Source: Prevotella sp. UBA2754 (GTDB taxonomy: Bacteria > Bacteroidota > Bacteroidia > Bacteroidales > Bacteroidaceae). From it: 64,000 nt of DNA. The notes below the pieces were generated by a model. That model had not been told where the DNA came from and did not search any database. It was given only the letters and a program-made list of their open reading frames with translations. Each line of letters begins with the position of its first letter. Within the stretch, counting starts at the first letter, position 1. Positions 42,255-51,537 of the stretch are shown one piece after another. Position numbers and translations under genes: made by a program. Where the stretch lies: positions 55,282-119,281 of the forward strand of contig DEJG01000016.1 in assembly GCA_002353295.1 (NCBI GenBank), read 5' to 3'.

Positions 42255-43772
42255 ATGACTGAACAGCACAAAATGATATGGAATGAGTCCAAGGACTATA
42301 TGTTTATAGCCCTTGGCCTTGCCATTTATACGGTAGCATTTACCGTATTTCTAATGCCCTACCAGATTGTAGCAGGTGGTGTGACAGGTCTGTCGGCTAT
42401 CATCTACTATGCCACTGGGTTCCATTTGGAAAACACGTATATCATCATCAACGGCATCCTGTTGGTGGTAGCCCTGAAGATATTAGGTGTGAAATTTCTG
42501 ATGAAGACTATCTTTGCCATCTTCACCCTCTACTTCATGCTGATGTTTGCACAGGACATCATCCCCAAACAGGCGAATGGTCTGCCTTTTAAACTGATGG
42601 GCGAAGGACAGGACTTCATGTCGATGATTATCGGCTGTGTGATGACGGGTATTGCATTGGCTACCGTCTTCTTACATAATGGTTCGACAGGTGGAACGGA
42701 TATTATTGCGGCTTCTGTGAACAAATACCACAGTAATGTGTCACTGGGCTCTGTACTGATTGCTGCCGACTTCTGCATCATCGGTTCGTGTATGTTCTTC
42801 CCTCAGTTTGGTACCTATCTGGAACGAGCCCATAAGGTGATGTTCGGTTTCTGCGTAATGGCAATGGAAAACTATGTGCTCGACTATGTAATGAACGCGC
42901 GTCGCCAATCGGTACAGTTCTTTATTTTCTCCAGCAAATGGCAGGAGATAGCCAATGCCATTGGAACGGAGATGAACCATGGCGTGACCATCCTCGACGG
43001 ACATGGCTGGTACACAGGACGGAAGAGTAAAGTGCTGTGTATCCTGGCCAAGAAAAACGAGAGTGTCAATATGTTCCGACTCATCAAGATGATCGACCCC
43101 AATGCCTTTGTCAGCCAGTCGAGTGTTATTGGTGTCTATGGTGAGGGATTCGACGAGATGAGAGTGAATGTGAAGAAAGAAAAGAAAAAGATGAAAATAG
43201 TATTTGCCACCAACAACACGAACAAACTGATGGAGGTTCGCAAAATACTGGGTGACCAGTTTAAAGTACTGTCGCTGGATGACATAGGCTGTCATGAAGA
43301 CATACCCGAAAAGGGACAGACACTGGAAGACAATGCCCTGCTGAAAGCCCAGTTTGTGTATAATAAGTACAAAGTAAATTGCTTTGCTGACGACACAGGC
43401 CTGGAAGTAGATGCTTTAGGAGGAGCCCCTGGTGTCTATAGCGCACGCTATGCGGGTGGGGCAGGGCACGACTCAGAGGCGAACATGACGAAATTGTTGC
43501 ACGAATTAGAGAATAATAACAATCGCAAGGCACGATTCCGCACCATCATTACGTTAATAATAGATGGAAAAGTCAAGAACTTCGAGGGTGTTGTCAATGG
43601 CGAAATCATTACCCAACGCAGAGGAGGACAGGGCTTCGGCTACGACCCCATCTTCCAACCGAAAGGCTACGACAAAACTTTTGCCGAACTGGGTACTGAT
43701 ATCAAAAACCATATCAGCCATCGAGCCATGGCTACCCAAAAACTGGCAGATTACTTGAAAAGACAAAAATAA
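42255..43772 (+). CDS. YitT family membrane protein fused to RdgB/HAM1 dITP/XTP pyrophosphatase
   Basis: One frame of 505 residues. Residues 1 to about 312 are a YitT/DUF2179 protein: five or six N-terminal helices (VFLMPYQIVAGGVTGLSAIIYY, NGSTGGTDIIAA) and a cytosolic DUF2179 domain (GVTILDGHGWYTG). After a Lys-rich joint (VKKEKKK) residues 313-505 are a complete RdgB: FATNNTNKLMEVRKIL, ADDTGLEVDALGGAPGVYSARY, GFGYDPIF and SHRAMA. RdgB removes non-canonical purine triphosphates. The two genes are separate in most bacteria. An internal ATG at 43191 could also yield RdgB alone. Flanking genes leuS and porZ are in the same unit. Confidence 0.88.
   Translation: MTEQHKMIWNESKDYMFIALGLAIYTVAFTVFLMPYQIVAGGVTGLSAIIYYATGFHLENTYIIINGILLVVALKILGVKFLMKTIFAIFTLYFMLMFAQDIIPKQANGLPFKLMGEGQDFMSMIIGCVMTGIALATVFLHNGSTGGTDIIAASVNKYHSNVSLGSVLIAADFCIIGSCMFFPQFGTYLERAHKVMFGFCVMAMENYVLDYVMNARRQSVQFFIFSSKWQEIANAIGTEMNHGVTILDGHGWYTGRKSKVLCILAKKNESVNMFRLIKMIDPNAFVSQSSVIGVYGEGFDEMRVNVKKEKKKMKIVFATNNTNKLMEVRKILGDQFKVLSLDDIGCHEDIPEKGQTLEDNALLKAQFVYNKYKVNCFADDTGLEVDALGGAPGVYSARYAGGAGHDSEANMTKLLHELENNNNRKARFRTIITLIIDGKVKNFEGVVNGEIITQRRGGQGFGYDPIFQPKGYDKTFAELGTDIKNHISHRAMATQKLADYLKRQK
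43191..43772 (+). CDS. rdgB: RdgB from an internal start (alternative product of the fused frame)
   Basis: ATG 43191 opens MKIVFATNN, the exact usual RdgB N-terminus, and gives 193 residues, the normal RdgB length. It is preceded by a purine-rich stretch (GAAGAAAGAAAAGAAAAAG) that could act as a ribosome-binding site. Whether the cell makes the fusion, the short form or both cannot be told from sequence. Confidence 0.5.
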   Translation: MKIVFATNNTNKLMEVRKILGDQFKVLSLDDIGCHEDIPEKGQTLEDNALLKAQFVYNKYKVNCFADDTGLEVDALGGAPGVYSARYAGGAGHDSEANMTKLLHELENNNNRKARFRTIITLIIDGKVKNFEGVVNGEIITQRRGGQGFGYDPIFQPKGYDKTFAELGTDIKNHISHRAMATQKLADYLKRQK

Positions 43773-43774
43773 AT

Positions 43775-45676
43775 ATGAAGAAGTTTGTAATCACTTTGCT
43801 ATTGGCTTTCAGCTGTTGGCAAATAGCTTTTAGTCAAATTGGAACATGGAAAGCCTATATGGCTTACCATGATGTACAACAGATACAAAAAGCAGGTGAT
43901 GAACTCTTCGTAATGGCTAGCAATAGCCTCTATCAGTATCATCTCAACGACCAAAGTATTCATACCTATGATAAGACCAATGGACTAAGTGATACCTATA
44001 TCACCCATATCAAATGGTCTTCCGCTGCACAGCGCCTGATAGTCGTCTATCAGAATTCGAATATCGATCTCGTGGAACTGGATGGAGATATTATCAATAT
44101 CAGTGATCTCTATACGAAAGTTATCACGGGCGACAAGACGGTCAAAAGTATACGTATCGATGGTATTTACGCCTATCTCATCTGCGGTTTCGGTATCGTG
44201 AAAGTTAACATGGAACGTGCTGAAATAGCTGATAGCTATACACCCAACCATCCCGAGTATCCTACAGATTTACCGGAAGAAGACAATAGTGATTATGACA
44301 AGTATATCGACCTCGTAAATAATTTGGAACCTGGTGGACCTGAACATAATTATTTCGGTTATATGAAGTTTCTCAATAATAGATTATATACTTGTAATGG
44401 CGACTATGCACATGGAACTCCAATACAAATATATAAAGACCATGATTGGGAAATCTATCAAGTAGATAATATTAGTCAACAGACTGGTGTATCCTATCAA
44501 GGCTCATTCTGTTTTGATATAGACCCCACCAACGAAAACCATATCTTTGCAGGATCTAGAAATGGACTCTATGAATATCTTGACGGGAAATTCGTCAAAT
44601 ACTATGCTAACCATAACAGTCCTATCGAATGTTTTGACGGGGCAAATAAAGAATACCAAATCGTCTCTGGTGTCAAATTCGATCAAGAAGGTAATGTATG
44701 GATTCTTAATAGTTCTGCTCCTACAACTGCATTAGTAAAATTTAATAACGGGACTTTTACAAAGTTGAACCATTCTGAGTTGATGAAACTGAACACCAGC
44801 TCTTCTTTTCCAAACAGAAGTAATGCAGAATTAAGTCAAATGATCATTGACTCTCAGGGATTGATGTGGTTTGTCAATAATAACTGGACTATACCAGCTT
44901 ATTATCAGTATTATCCTGAAACAGATGATATAAAAGCCTATGAAACCTTTATGAATCAAGATGGTTTAAAACTGGAAGTTGGAGGAGGTGTAAAATGTAT
45001 TGTAGAAGACCTTAATAATAATCTATGGGTTTGTACAAATATAGGTCCTTTTATCCTAGAAAGATCTGATATAAATAATGATAATCCTGCATTAATTCAA
45101 GTTAAAGTACCACGTAATGATGGTACTGACTATGCAGACTATTTATTGAGTGGATTAGATATTACTTCAATGGCTATAGACGGAGCTGGACGGAAATGGT
45201 TTGGCACTAATGGACAAGGTGTTTACCTCATCAGTGCAGATAATATGACCCAGCTTCAGCATTTTACTACAGAGAATAGCAAACTACTATCAAATATTGT
45301 GCTTTCCATTGCTATCAATCCTAAAAGTGGTGAGGTCTTTTTTGGAACTGATCAAGGACTCTGTTCCTATACAAGTGATGCCGTAGAACCGGCAGAGAGT
45401 ATGGATAAAGATCATGTCTATGCATATCCTAATCCTGTTGATTTTGAAAACTATTCTGGAGTGATTACTGTTACTGGTCTTACCTTTAATGCCGATGTTA
45501 AAATCACTAATGCAGCAGGTTTTCTGATAGCTGAAGGCCGAAGCAATGGTGGACTGTTTACCTGGGATGGTAAAGATAAAAAAGGCAATCGGGTAGCTAG
45601 TGGTATCTACAACGTCATCACAGCTACACAAGACGGAAAGAAAGGTACAGTATGCAAAATTGCAATCATCAAATAG
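43775..45676 (+). CDS. porZ: PorZ-like type IX secretion beta-propeller protein with C-terminal sorting domain
   Basis: A 633-residue exported protein (signal MKKFVITLLLAFSCWQIAFSQ). The mature start IGTWKAYMAYHDVQQIQKAGDELFV is typical of PorZ, which in Porphyromonas gingivalis is part of the attachment complex and supplies anionic LPS to cargo. The body is rich in propeller-like repeats (NGLSDTYI, AGSRNGLYEYLDG, FFGTDQGLCSY). The C-terminus (VYAYPNPVD ... GGLFTWDGKDKKGNRVASGIY) is a T9SS type A sorting domain. It is somewhat shorter than the P. gingivalis protein. It overlaps the next gene by 25 bases. Confidence 0.85.
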   Translation: MKKFVITLLLAFSCWQIAFSQIGTWKAYMAYHDVQQIQKAGDELFVMASNSLYQYHLNDQSIHTYDKTNGLSDTYITHIKWSSAAQRLIVVYQNSNIDLVELDGDIINISDLYTKVITGDKTVKSIRIDGIYAYLICGFGIVKVNMERAEIADSYTPNHPEYPTDLPEEDNSDYDKYIDLVNNLEPGGPEHNYFGYMKFLNNRLYTCNGDYAHGTPIQIYKDHDWEIYQVDNISQQTGVSYQGSFCFDIDPTNENHIFAGSRNGLYEYLDGKFVKYYANHNSPIECFDGANKEYQIVSGVKFDQEGNVWILNSSAPTTALVKFNNGTFTKLNHSELMKLNTSSSFPNRSNAELSQMIIDSQGLMWFVNNNWTIPAYYQYYPETDDIKAYETFMNQDGLKLEVGGGVKCIVEDLNNNLWVCTNIGPFILERSDINNDNPALIQVKVPRNDGTDYADYLLSGLDITSMAIDGAGRKWFGTNGQGVYLISADNMTQLQHFTTENSKLLSNIVLSIAINPKSGEVFFGTDQGLCSYTSDAVEPAESMDKDHVYAYPNPVDFENYSGVITVTGLTFNADVKITNAAGFLIAEGRSNGGLFTWDGKDKKGNRVASGIYNVITATQDGKKGTVCKIAIIK

Positions 45677-47085
45677 CACGAGATTATTGGAGTATTTTTA
45701 TTGTCATACTCCTTACGCCTCTCCTTCTATATGCTACACTTTCTATTCTACCTACCCATGATGATTGGGCTGGAACTTCAACACCTGATTTCAGTCCTTT
45801 TCTGACTAAAGAACATTTTCTTTTTTATGGCTACCACTGGCGTCCATTCGATACATGGATAGGATATATAGTTGGACGGAATCCACAATTATTATATCCG
45901 ACATTCAATCATATTTTAGTCGTTTTTGGCCATTTATGTGGCTCTCTTGCCCTTTTTAAGTTGTTAGCAGTACTTGGCTTCAATAAGACCATAAAAAATG
46001 TTGCTACGCTATTATTTTTTATTCTACCTGCTACCATGGCTACTGTTACGGCTATAGATAGCCAAAATCAAGTATATGCGTTGCTAACAGATATGATTGC
46101 TTTTCTCTTTTATATAAAGAATAATAAATATAAATATATTCTTTGGCCATTTCTTATTTTCCTTGCTACACTCTTGAAGGAAAATGGATTGATGTGGGCA
46201 CTGATATGCCCTATACTGGCTTTTGGCTTTGACATCATTGACAAAAAAACACTCAAGAAGGATCTTTTTGTTGGACTTGGCATTATGATAGTATATGCAC
46301 TGGCTATCTTGATTCAACCTAAAAACATCATCATTCATCCTGATTATGAACCAGGTCTATTGAAAGTCATTCATAACTTTATAAAATGCCTGTTTTCATC
46401 ATTTATTACGGTTGATTATATTTATTTGCTTCATCAGCCCAACAGAAATCTACTGTTAGCATTGGCCAGTTTTCTCTTATCACTTCCATTCTTTTATTAT
46501 TTACTGATTCGCCAATGCAAACTATTCATTCATAAAAAAATAGTATGTGTTATCCTGTGTTTCTTGATTGCCACAGGACCCCATCTTCTAACTATCTTCA
46601 GCATGATGCATACTTACGCAGGACTTCCTTTTGTAATACTAATAATAGCTTATGCCCTTGATATATACAAAGGAAATACAAAACCTGTCTTTATATCATT
46701 CATTTTATTATTGATAACGGCAATAGCAATTGATATACATTTAATCAATGCTTCTATCAAATCAGGACAGATAGGAAAGAAAATGGCACAGGAAGCCATC
46801 AAAAAGACAGGTAAACCTGCAGACAAGGTTTATCTTATTATTATTGAGGATAACTATCCTCGATTGTCCTCTTTTTGTGCCATTCCTAACGAGGCCTTCG
46901 GATGGGGATTATCAACAAAATACGAAACTAATTATCAATGGCCAAAATCTATAAAAGATACTGTTATTACACGAAATACAGACGCTATCGACAGTGCCCG
47001 TAAGATAGGAAAGGAGAAAATTAAAAGTAAACTTTATGATGTTGTATGGATTGCTGATAAAGACAAAATTGATGTAATTAGATAG
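45652..47085 (+). CDS. Polytopic membrane protein, GT-C-like, function unknown
   Basis: A 477-residue protein with about ten hydrophobic helices and an early acidic periplasmic loop (LPTHDDWAG), the layout of GT-C glycosyltransferases that use lipid-linked sugars. The last 100 residues are soluble and basic. I recognise no precise family. The ATG lies inside the end of porZ, suggesting translational coupling; the gene is AT-rich like its two downstream neighbours. Confidence 0.7.
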   Translation: MQNCNHQIARDYWSIFIVILLTPLLLYATLSILPTHDDWAGTSTPDFSPFLTKEHFLFYGYHWRPFDTWIGYIVGRNPQLLYPTFNHILVVFGHLCGSLALFKLLAVLGFNKTIKNVATLLFFILPATMATVTAIDSQNQVYALLTDMIAFLFYIKNNKYKYILWPFLIFLATLLKENGLMWALICPILAFGFDIIDKKTLKKDLFVGLGIMIVYALAILIQPKNIIIHPDYEPGLLKVIHNFIKCLFSSFITVDYIYLLHQPNRNLLLALASFLLSLPFFYYLLIRQCKLFIHKKIVCVILCFLIATGPHLLTIFSMMHTYAGLPFVILIIAYALDIYKGNTKPVFISFILLLITAIAIDIHLINASIKSGQIGKKMAQEAIKKTGKPADKVYLIIIEDNYPRLSSFCAIPNEAFGWGLSTKYETNYQWPKSIKDTVITRNTDAIDSARKIGKEKIKSKLYDVVWIADKDKIDVIR

Positions 47086-47086
47086 A

Positions 47087-48715
47087 ATGTTAAAAAAGAG
47101 CTTGAAAATATTACTGATTGTTTTGGCAACTTGCATCATAGGATTGCTAAATTGGTTTGATACACCTACCATGTCTGATGACTTGCTCTATCACTTTATA
47201 TGGAATGAGAGTCAACAACAAGGGAATGCTCCTTTAGAACGTATTCAGAATTTAAGTGATGTCGTCAAGTCACAAATCGCACACTATCAGTATATCAATG
47301 GCAGAAGTTTGACACATGGATTGGCTCAAATAGCACTCAACCTAATACCTCAAAAGTTAGCCAAATTACTGAATTCTGCCATGTTTCTACTATTGGTATA
47401 CCTCATGGCCAGATATACCAGAATAAAAAAAGAAAACCTGTTTTTCCTGATGACTGTTGTCTTTGGACTTATTTTTCTTGTCATCAGTGGATTTTATTCA
47501 GGTTTTATATGGCTTTTAGGTGCTTTTACCTATCTTTGGGCTTTAGTTATGACAATGTGTTTTCTATTCATGCTGCGATGGTTACAATACAGAAACATGA
47601 ATTGGAAACTCATACCACTCATTCCATTGTCCTTTCTGATGGGATGGACACACGAAGCCATTGCTTTACCACTATCTGTTGCCTGTTTTCTTTATCTGGT
47701 GATTCACAGAAATAAATTCTTTATTAAAGCCAAAAACTATTGTATGCTGGCCTATATCCTAGGTATGCTTATGATTGTCATTTCACCTGCATTATGGAAT
47801 AGGGCAGATGTAGGTGGAATTCCTCTTACTCAAAGACTCATTTCCGGTTTAAGCAACATTTTATTTGGTATCAGAATTTCTTGGATACTCATCATATCGC
47901 TACTTTTTGTTTTCATAAAGAATAAACAGTATTTTCTTACTTTTATTTACCAACAGAAATATCTGTTCACTGCATGGATCATAGCTATCGGAATTATTTT
48001 CAGTTGTGGTACTAACATAGAACGCGTTCCCATCTGTACTGATTTTATAGCTATACTCATTTTACTGAATCTCTTGCAAACTGAAAGAATCAGACCATTC
48101 AGAAAAACGATTACCATTGTCATAGCTCTTGTAAGCGCCATCGTAGTTGTTCCAGCCATTCAAATTAATAGTTATAATCACCAGAACTTTCTTTATCATC
48201 ATCAACAACTCTGTCAAACTGACAACAATATCATTAAAGTCCGACAACTTCCTGTTGAAATGAGCAGATGGATGAATTTGATTGCTAAACGTTATCACAA
48301 TGCTACAATCGAATTTGGTTTCTACAATTGCTATATGGCTTTTGATAAGAATGATATCAATACAAAAGCTATGGCAAAACTATATCATAAAGAATATCTC
48401 ATTTTCTTGCCAGAGGATGTAATCCATCGAATTGACAGTGATAGTTCTGCCTACAATCACTTGGAAAGTGATCAGCACAACAAACTATACATTAAACGAT
48501 TGAAAAATAAACAATCAGTAAAACATATCACTTTCGTACTGGGAGAAGAAGTACCTTTAAAATTTTACCAACGTCCACTGTCTTATCCTGGATATGAATA
48601 TGAACTAGACGATTTTAATTATAAAGTCATCCATATCAATCAAAACGATTATCTGATTATGACAATACCTACATCCAATATAAAACGGAGAATCAAATAT
48701 ATCAGAATTCAATAA
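47087..48715 (+). CDS. DUF6056-like polytopic membrane protein
   Basis: A 542-residue protein with ten or more helices. The early loop DTPTMSDDLLYHFIWNE and the following YQYINGRSLTHGLAQIAL match the DUF6056 layout found near surface-glycan genes in Bacteroidetes; it is probably GT-C-like. It follows the previous membrane protein by one base and is followed by gtrA after 13 bases, so the three form one set. Confidence 0.72.
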   Translation: MLKKSLKILLIVLATCIIGLLNWFDTPTMSDDLLYHFIWNESQQQGNAPLERIQNLSDVVKSQIAHYQYINGRSLTHGLAQIALNLIPQKLAKLLNSAMFLLLVYLMARYTRIKKENLFFLMTVVFGLIFLVISGFYSGFIWLLGAFTYLWALVMTMCFLFMLRWLQYRNMNWKLIPLIPLSFLMGWTHEAIALPLSVACFLYLVIHRNKFFIKAKNYCMLAYILGMLMIVISPALWNRADVGGIPLTQRLISGLSNILFGIRISWILIISLLFVFIKNKQYFLTFIYQQKYLFTAWIIAIGIIFSCGTNIERVPICTDFIAILILLNLLQTERIRPFRKTITIVIALVSAIVVVPAIQINSYNHQNFLYHHQQLCQTDNNIIKVRQLPVEMSRWMNLIAKRYHNATIEFGFYNCYMAFDKNDINTKAMAKLYHKEYLIFLPEDVIHRIDSDSSAYNHLESDQHNKLYIKRLKNKQSVKHITFVLGEEVPLKFYQRPLSYPGYEYELDDFNYKVIHINQNDYLIMTIPTSNIKRRIKYIRIQ

Positions 48716-48728
48716 ACAGACAGATACG

Positions 48729-49145
48729 ATGATTGAAAAATTGACCAATATCTTCATTGACAAGAGATTCATAAAATTCATCATGGTAGGCATAGTGAAT
48801 ACCATCGTAGGTACCACTATTATGTTTGTTTTCTATAATGTGTTCCATCTGAGCTATTGGGTGTCTTCTGCTTCTAATTACTTTTTCGGTAGTATCTGTA
48901 GCTACCTGCTTAATAAACATTTTACTTTTAAGTTTCGTGAAAAAGGATTCGGCTCATTATATCGATTTATACTGAATATTCTTACCTGTTATCTACTGGC
49001 ATACGGTATTGCCAAACCATTGATGATGTGGCTCCTAAACAATTATAGTACTATCATCCAGGAGAATGTATCAATGGCTCTTGGCATGTGCCTCTTTGTG
49101 GTATTCAACTATCTTGGACAGCGTTTTTTTGCTTTTAGAAATTAA
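48729..49145 (+). CDS. GtrA family membrane protein
   Basis: A 138-residue, four-helix protein (FIKFIMVGIVNTIVGTTIMFVFY near the start, then LLNKHFTFKF) of the GtrA family, associated with translocation of polyprenyl-phosphate sugars. It is the last gene of the run downstream of porZ. It differs clearly from the GtrA at 8064-8492, so this is a second glycan-lipid set. It ends one base before the convergent acyltransferase. Confidence 0.87.
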   Translation: MIEKLTNIFIDKRFIKFIMVGIVNTIVGTTIMFVFYNVFHLSYWVSSASNYFFGSICSYLLNKHFTFKFREKGFGSLYRFILNILTCYLLAYGIAKPLMMWLLNNYSTIIQENVSMALGMCLFVVFNYLGQRFFAFRN

Positions 49146-49146
49146 C

Positions 49147-50145
49147 CTATTGTAGACCAAAAAAAAGTCTCACCAAACGGATAGGACAACGTTCAACTAC
49201 TTTGGATATCAGTACTGGGATAAATAGTCCTGACAATAGGTTAACAGCATAGAACACTAAGAACAACGATTCGATGTTGCATAGCTGTTTCCACAGAATA
49301 AGCTCCACAAAGGTCTGAAAAAGCCATGACATGAGATAGATGGGAAAAATGTAATCACGAAAACTAAAGAAAAGAGTTGGTACATAACGGGCTATATGCA
49401 GACATATTGAACACATCAATAGAATGCCTGTCAATGAGGTAAACAAGGGTACTGAACAAGCATAGCCAGTAATATATAACAGCAAGAGTATAGGCAATAC
49501 TATCTTATTTGACAAGTAGTTATACCACTTAAAGCGAAAGAAAAAGATACCAAAGAAAAAATACACTAAATAATGATGAAGCTCAAGAATGTAGAAGACA
49601 TTCCACGGACTCTCCAAGTCTGTTTTAATGAAATAGATGATACAGCAGAACAATAGAAACGCTGCCATCCTGAATTTACTGCCACATAGGTAACGAAACA
49701 ACGGATACATCAGCATCAAAAGCATTAATACAGCTAAGAACCACAAAGGCTGAGAAGAATAGCCACGGTAGTAAACAAACGATTCCAAAAAATAATTAAA
49801 CGACAAATCTACAGGTGTCTTGGCAAACTGATTAAAAAATACCTTAACGAAATAATAGACTATCACAAAGAAAAGAAACGGGAGCATGATGCGCTGAAAC
49901 TTTTCCTTATATAAGTCTTTTATTGGTATTTGCCTGCATATTCTACTTAGGTAGAGCAATCCACCTGAAATGAAAATGAATAGCGGCATACGAATAGGGT
50001 GAAATGGAAGAGCCATCCATTCACAAAAAGCATGGTTGTTACCAGTAGATATATCAACCAGCTGAATATGTACCATGACAACCAACAGGATGTTTAGTCC
50101 TCGCAGAACTGCAAGCCACGCTATACGCTGTTTCTGACTATTCAT
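49147..50145 (-). CDS. Acyltransferase 3 family membrane protein
   Basis: A 332-residue protein with about ten helices and the family opening AWLAVLRGLNILLVVMVH (catalytic His near the end of helix 1) followed by HPIRMPLFIFISGGLLY. Such proteins O-acetylate surface sugars or related small molecules. It is followed by no gene in its orientation; upstream, nadA lies 33 bases away. Confidence 0.88.
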   Translation of the reverse strand: MNSQKQRIAWLAVLRGLNILLVVMVHIQLVDISTGNNHAFCEWMALPFHPIRMPLFIFISGGLLYLSRICRQIPIKDLYKEKFQRIMLPFLFFVIVYYFVKVFFNQFAKTPVDLSFNYFLESFVYYRGYSSQPLWFLAVLMLLMLMYPLFRYLCGSKFRMAAFLLFCCIIYFIKTDLESPWNVFYILELHHYLVYFFFGIFFFRFKWYNYLSNKIVLPILLLLYITGYACSVPLFTSLTGILLMCSICLHIARYVPTLFFSFRDYIFPIYLMSWLFQTFVELILWKQLCNIESLFLVFYAVNLLSGLFIPVLISKVVERCPIRLVRLFFGLQ

Positions 50146-50178
50146 AAACAGATTGCCAACAAAGATAGAAGTTTTATA

Positions 50179-51168
50179 TCAGCTAAGCTCAAGCATCCTC
50201 TCAATAGGTTTCACGGCATCTTTTGCTATCTCTGGATCAACTTCCACATTGGGCCATTCGTATTTCAGACAGTTATAAATCTTCAAGAGGGTATTCATCT
50301 TCATATACTGACACTCGTTACAACTGCATTCTAAGCCGCTCTCACTGATTTCTGGAGGCACGGGGATAAATTCCTTGTCTGGACAAGATCTCGCCATCTC
50401 GTGCAAAATACCGGCCTCTGTAGCCACAATATACTGTGTTGCTCGATTCTGTCGAGCAAACTTCAGCATATCAGCCGTTGAACCCTTTACATCAGCCAAA
50501 GCCAAAACAGGACCTTTACACTCGAGATGGGCCATTACGACGGCATCAGGATACTGTTTCTTGAGCTTCAAAATAGCATCAACGGAAAAACGCTCATGTA
50601 CATGACATCCTCCATTCCATAACAGCATTTTACGACCGGTTACTTCATTGATATAATTACCTAAATTATAATCTGGACCAAAAATGAGTTTGGCATCCTT
50701 TGGCAACTGATCTACTACTTTCTTGGCATTGCCAGAAGTTACTACTACATCTGTCAATGCCTTCACAGCAGCTGTAGTATTGACATAAGAGATAACCTGA
50801 TATCCAGGATGTTCTTCCTTGTACTTTTTCAGATCGTCTGCTTGACAGGAATCTGCCAATGAACAACCTGCATTCAAATCCGGACATAACACTGTCTTTT
50901 CTGGTGACAATAGCTTGCAGGTTTCTGCCATGAAGTGTACACCACACATCACCATCATTTTGGCATCAGTCTCTGCAGCCTTTCTTGCTAAAGCCAGAGA
51001 GTCGCCTACAAAGTCAGCAATGTCTTGTATGTCTCCTATTGTATAATAATGTGCCAGGATAATAGCATTTTTTTCTTCAGCCAATCGACGGATTTCAGCT
51101 TTCAAATCTGTACCTTCAGCTACTGGTTCATCTATAAATCCTTGTTCTTTCCACTCTGTTTTCAACAT
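50179..51168 (-). CDS. nadA: Quinolinate synthase NadA
   Basis: NadA condenses iminoaspartate with dihydroxyacetone phosphate to form quinolinate for NAD synthesis and carries a 4Fe-4S cluster. It has AHYYTIGDIQDIADFVGDSL, MCGVHFMAETCKLL, PDLNAGCSLAD and the C-terminal CSCNECQYMKMNTL cluster segment. The 329-residue length is normal. nadB and nadC are not adjacent. Its start borders the 369-base gap with DnaA boxes. Confidence 0.96.
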   Translation of the reverse strand: MLKTEWKEQGFIDEPVAEGTDLKAEIRRLAEEKNAIILAHYYTIGDIQDIADFVGDSLALARKAAETDAKMMVMCGVHFMAETCKLLSPEKTVLCPDLNAGCSLADSCQADDLKKYKEEHPGYQVISYVNTTAAVKALTDVVVTSGNAKKVVDQLPKDAKLIFGPDYNLGNYINEVTGRKMLLWNGGCHVHERFSVDAILKLKKQYPDAVVMAHLECKGPVLALADVKGSTADMLKFARQNRATQYIVATEAGILHEMARSCPDKEFIPVPPEISESGLECSCNECQYMKMNTLLKIYNCLKYEWPNVEVDPEIAKDAVKPIERMLELS

Positions 51169-51537
51169 AACATTATAATTTTATTTTCTTTTTATTTTTT
51201 TTTAAAATAGAAATGAATATGATGATATGACGTTGATAAGTGCAAAACTTTCTGCTTGTTTTCTTGCATATTTGTTTATCCACACTTTATTTTCTGTCTT
51301 CCACATCTTCTGTTGATACTTTCTTATTGATTTTTAATCAGATATGTAGTTTATCCACACTTTCTATTTTCGGTGCAAATATAATAAGTTTATATCTTTT
51401 TTCTGTATTTTTTGGTGGAAAAGTAATGTATAAACCTGTATTTTATTCTTTTTATCCCATAGCAGAGTAGGGGAGTTTAGTGAATTATTGAATCATCAAC
51501 ATGACTATCCACAGGTTATGCACACATTTATCCACAT
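51169..51537. other. DnaA-box cluster; candidate chromosomal replication origin
   Basis: This is the only gap over 300 bases. It holds TTATCCACA at 51276-51284, 51351-51359 and 51528-51536, TTATGCACA at 51516-51524 and CTATCCACA at 51505-51513, all in one orientation; the last three start 11 and 12 bases apart, near one helical turn. A strongly AT-rich stretch (51172-51225) could serve as an unwinding element. No ORF, promoter box or RNA gene is evident. Two perfect parS sites and mnmG lie 8-11 kb to the right. A DnaA-titration site is the main alternative. Confidence 0.72.

Noticed and set aside
43171..43190. Frameshift or pseudogene between YitT and RdgB
   Set aside because: Both halves are intact and in one frame with no stop, so a fusion with an optional internal start is the simpler reading; an indel in the A-rich tract remains a check.
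51169..51537. Hidden tRNA or small gene in the DnaA-box gap
   Set aside because: No cloverleaf-like inverted repeats, promoter box or convincing ORF; short frames there are AT-rich, Phe/Leu/Ser-heavy and have no plausible start region.
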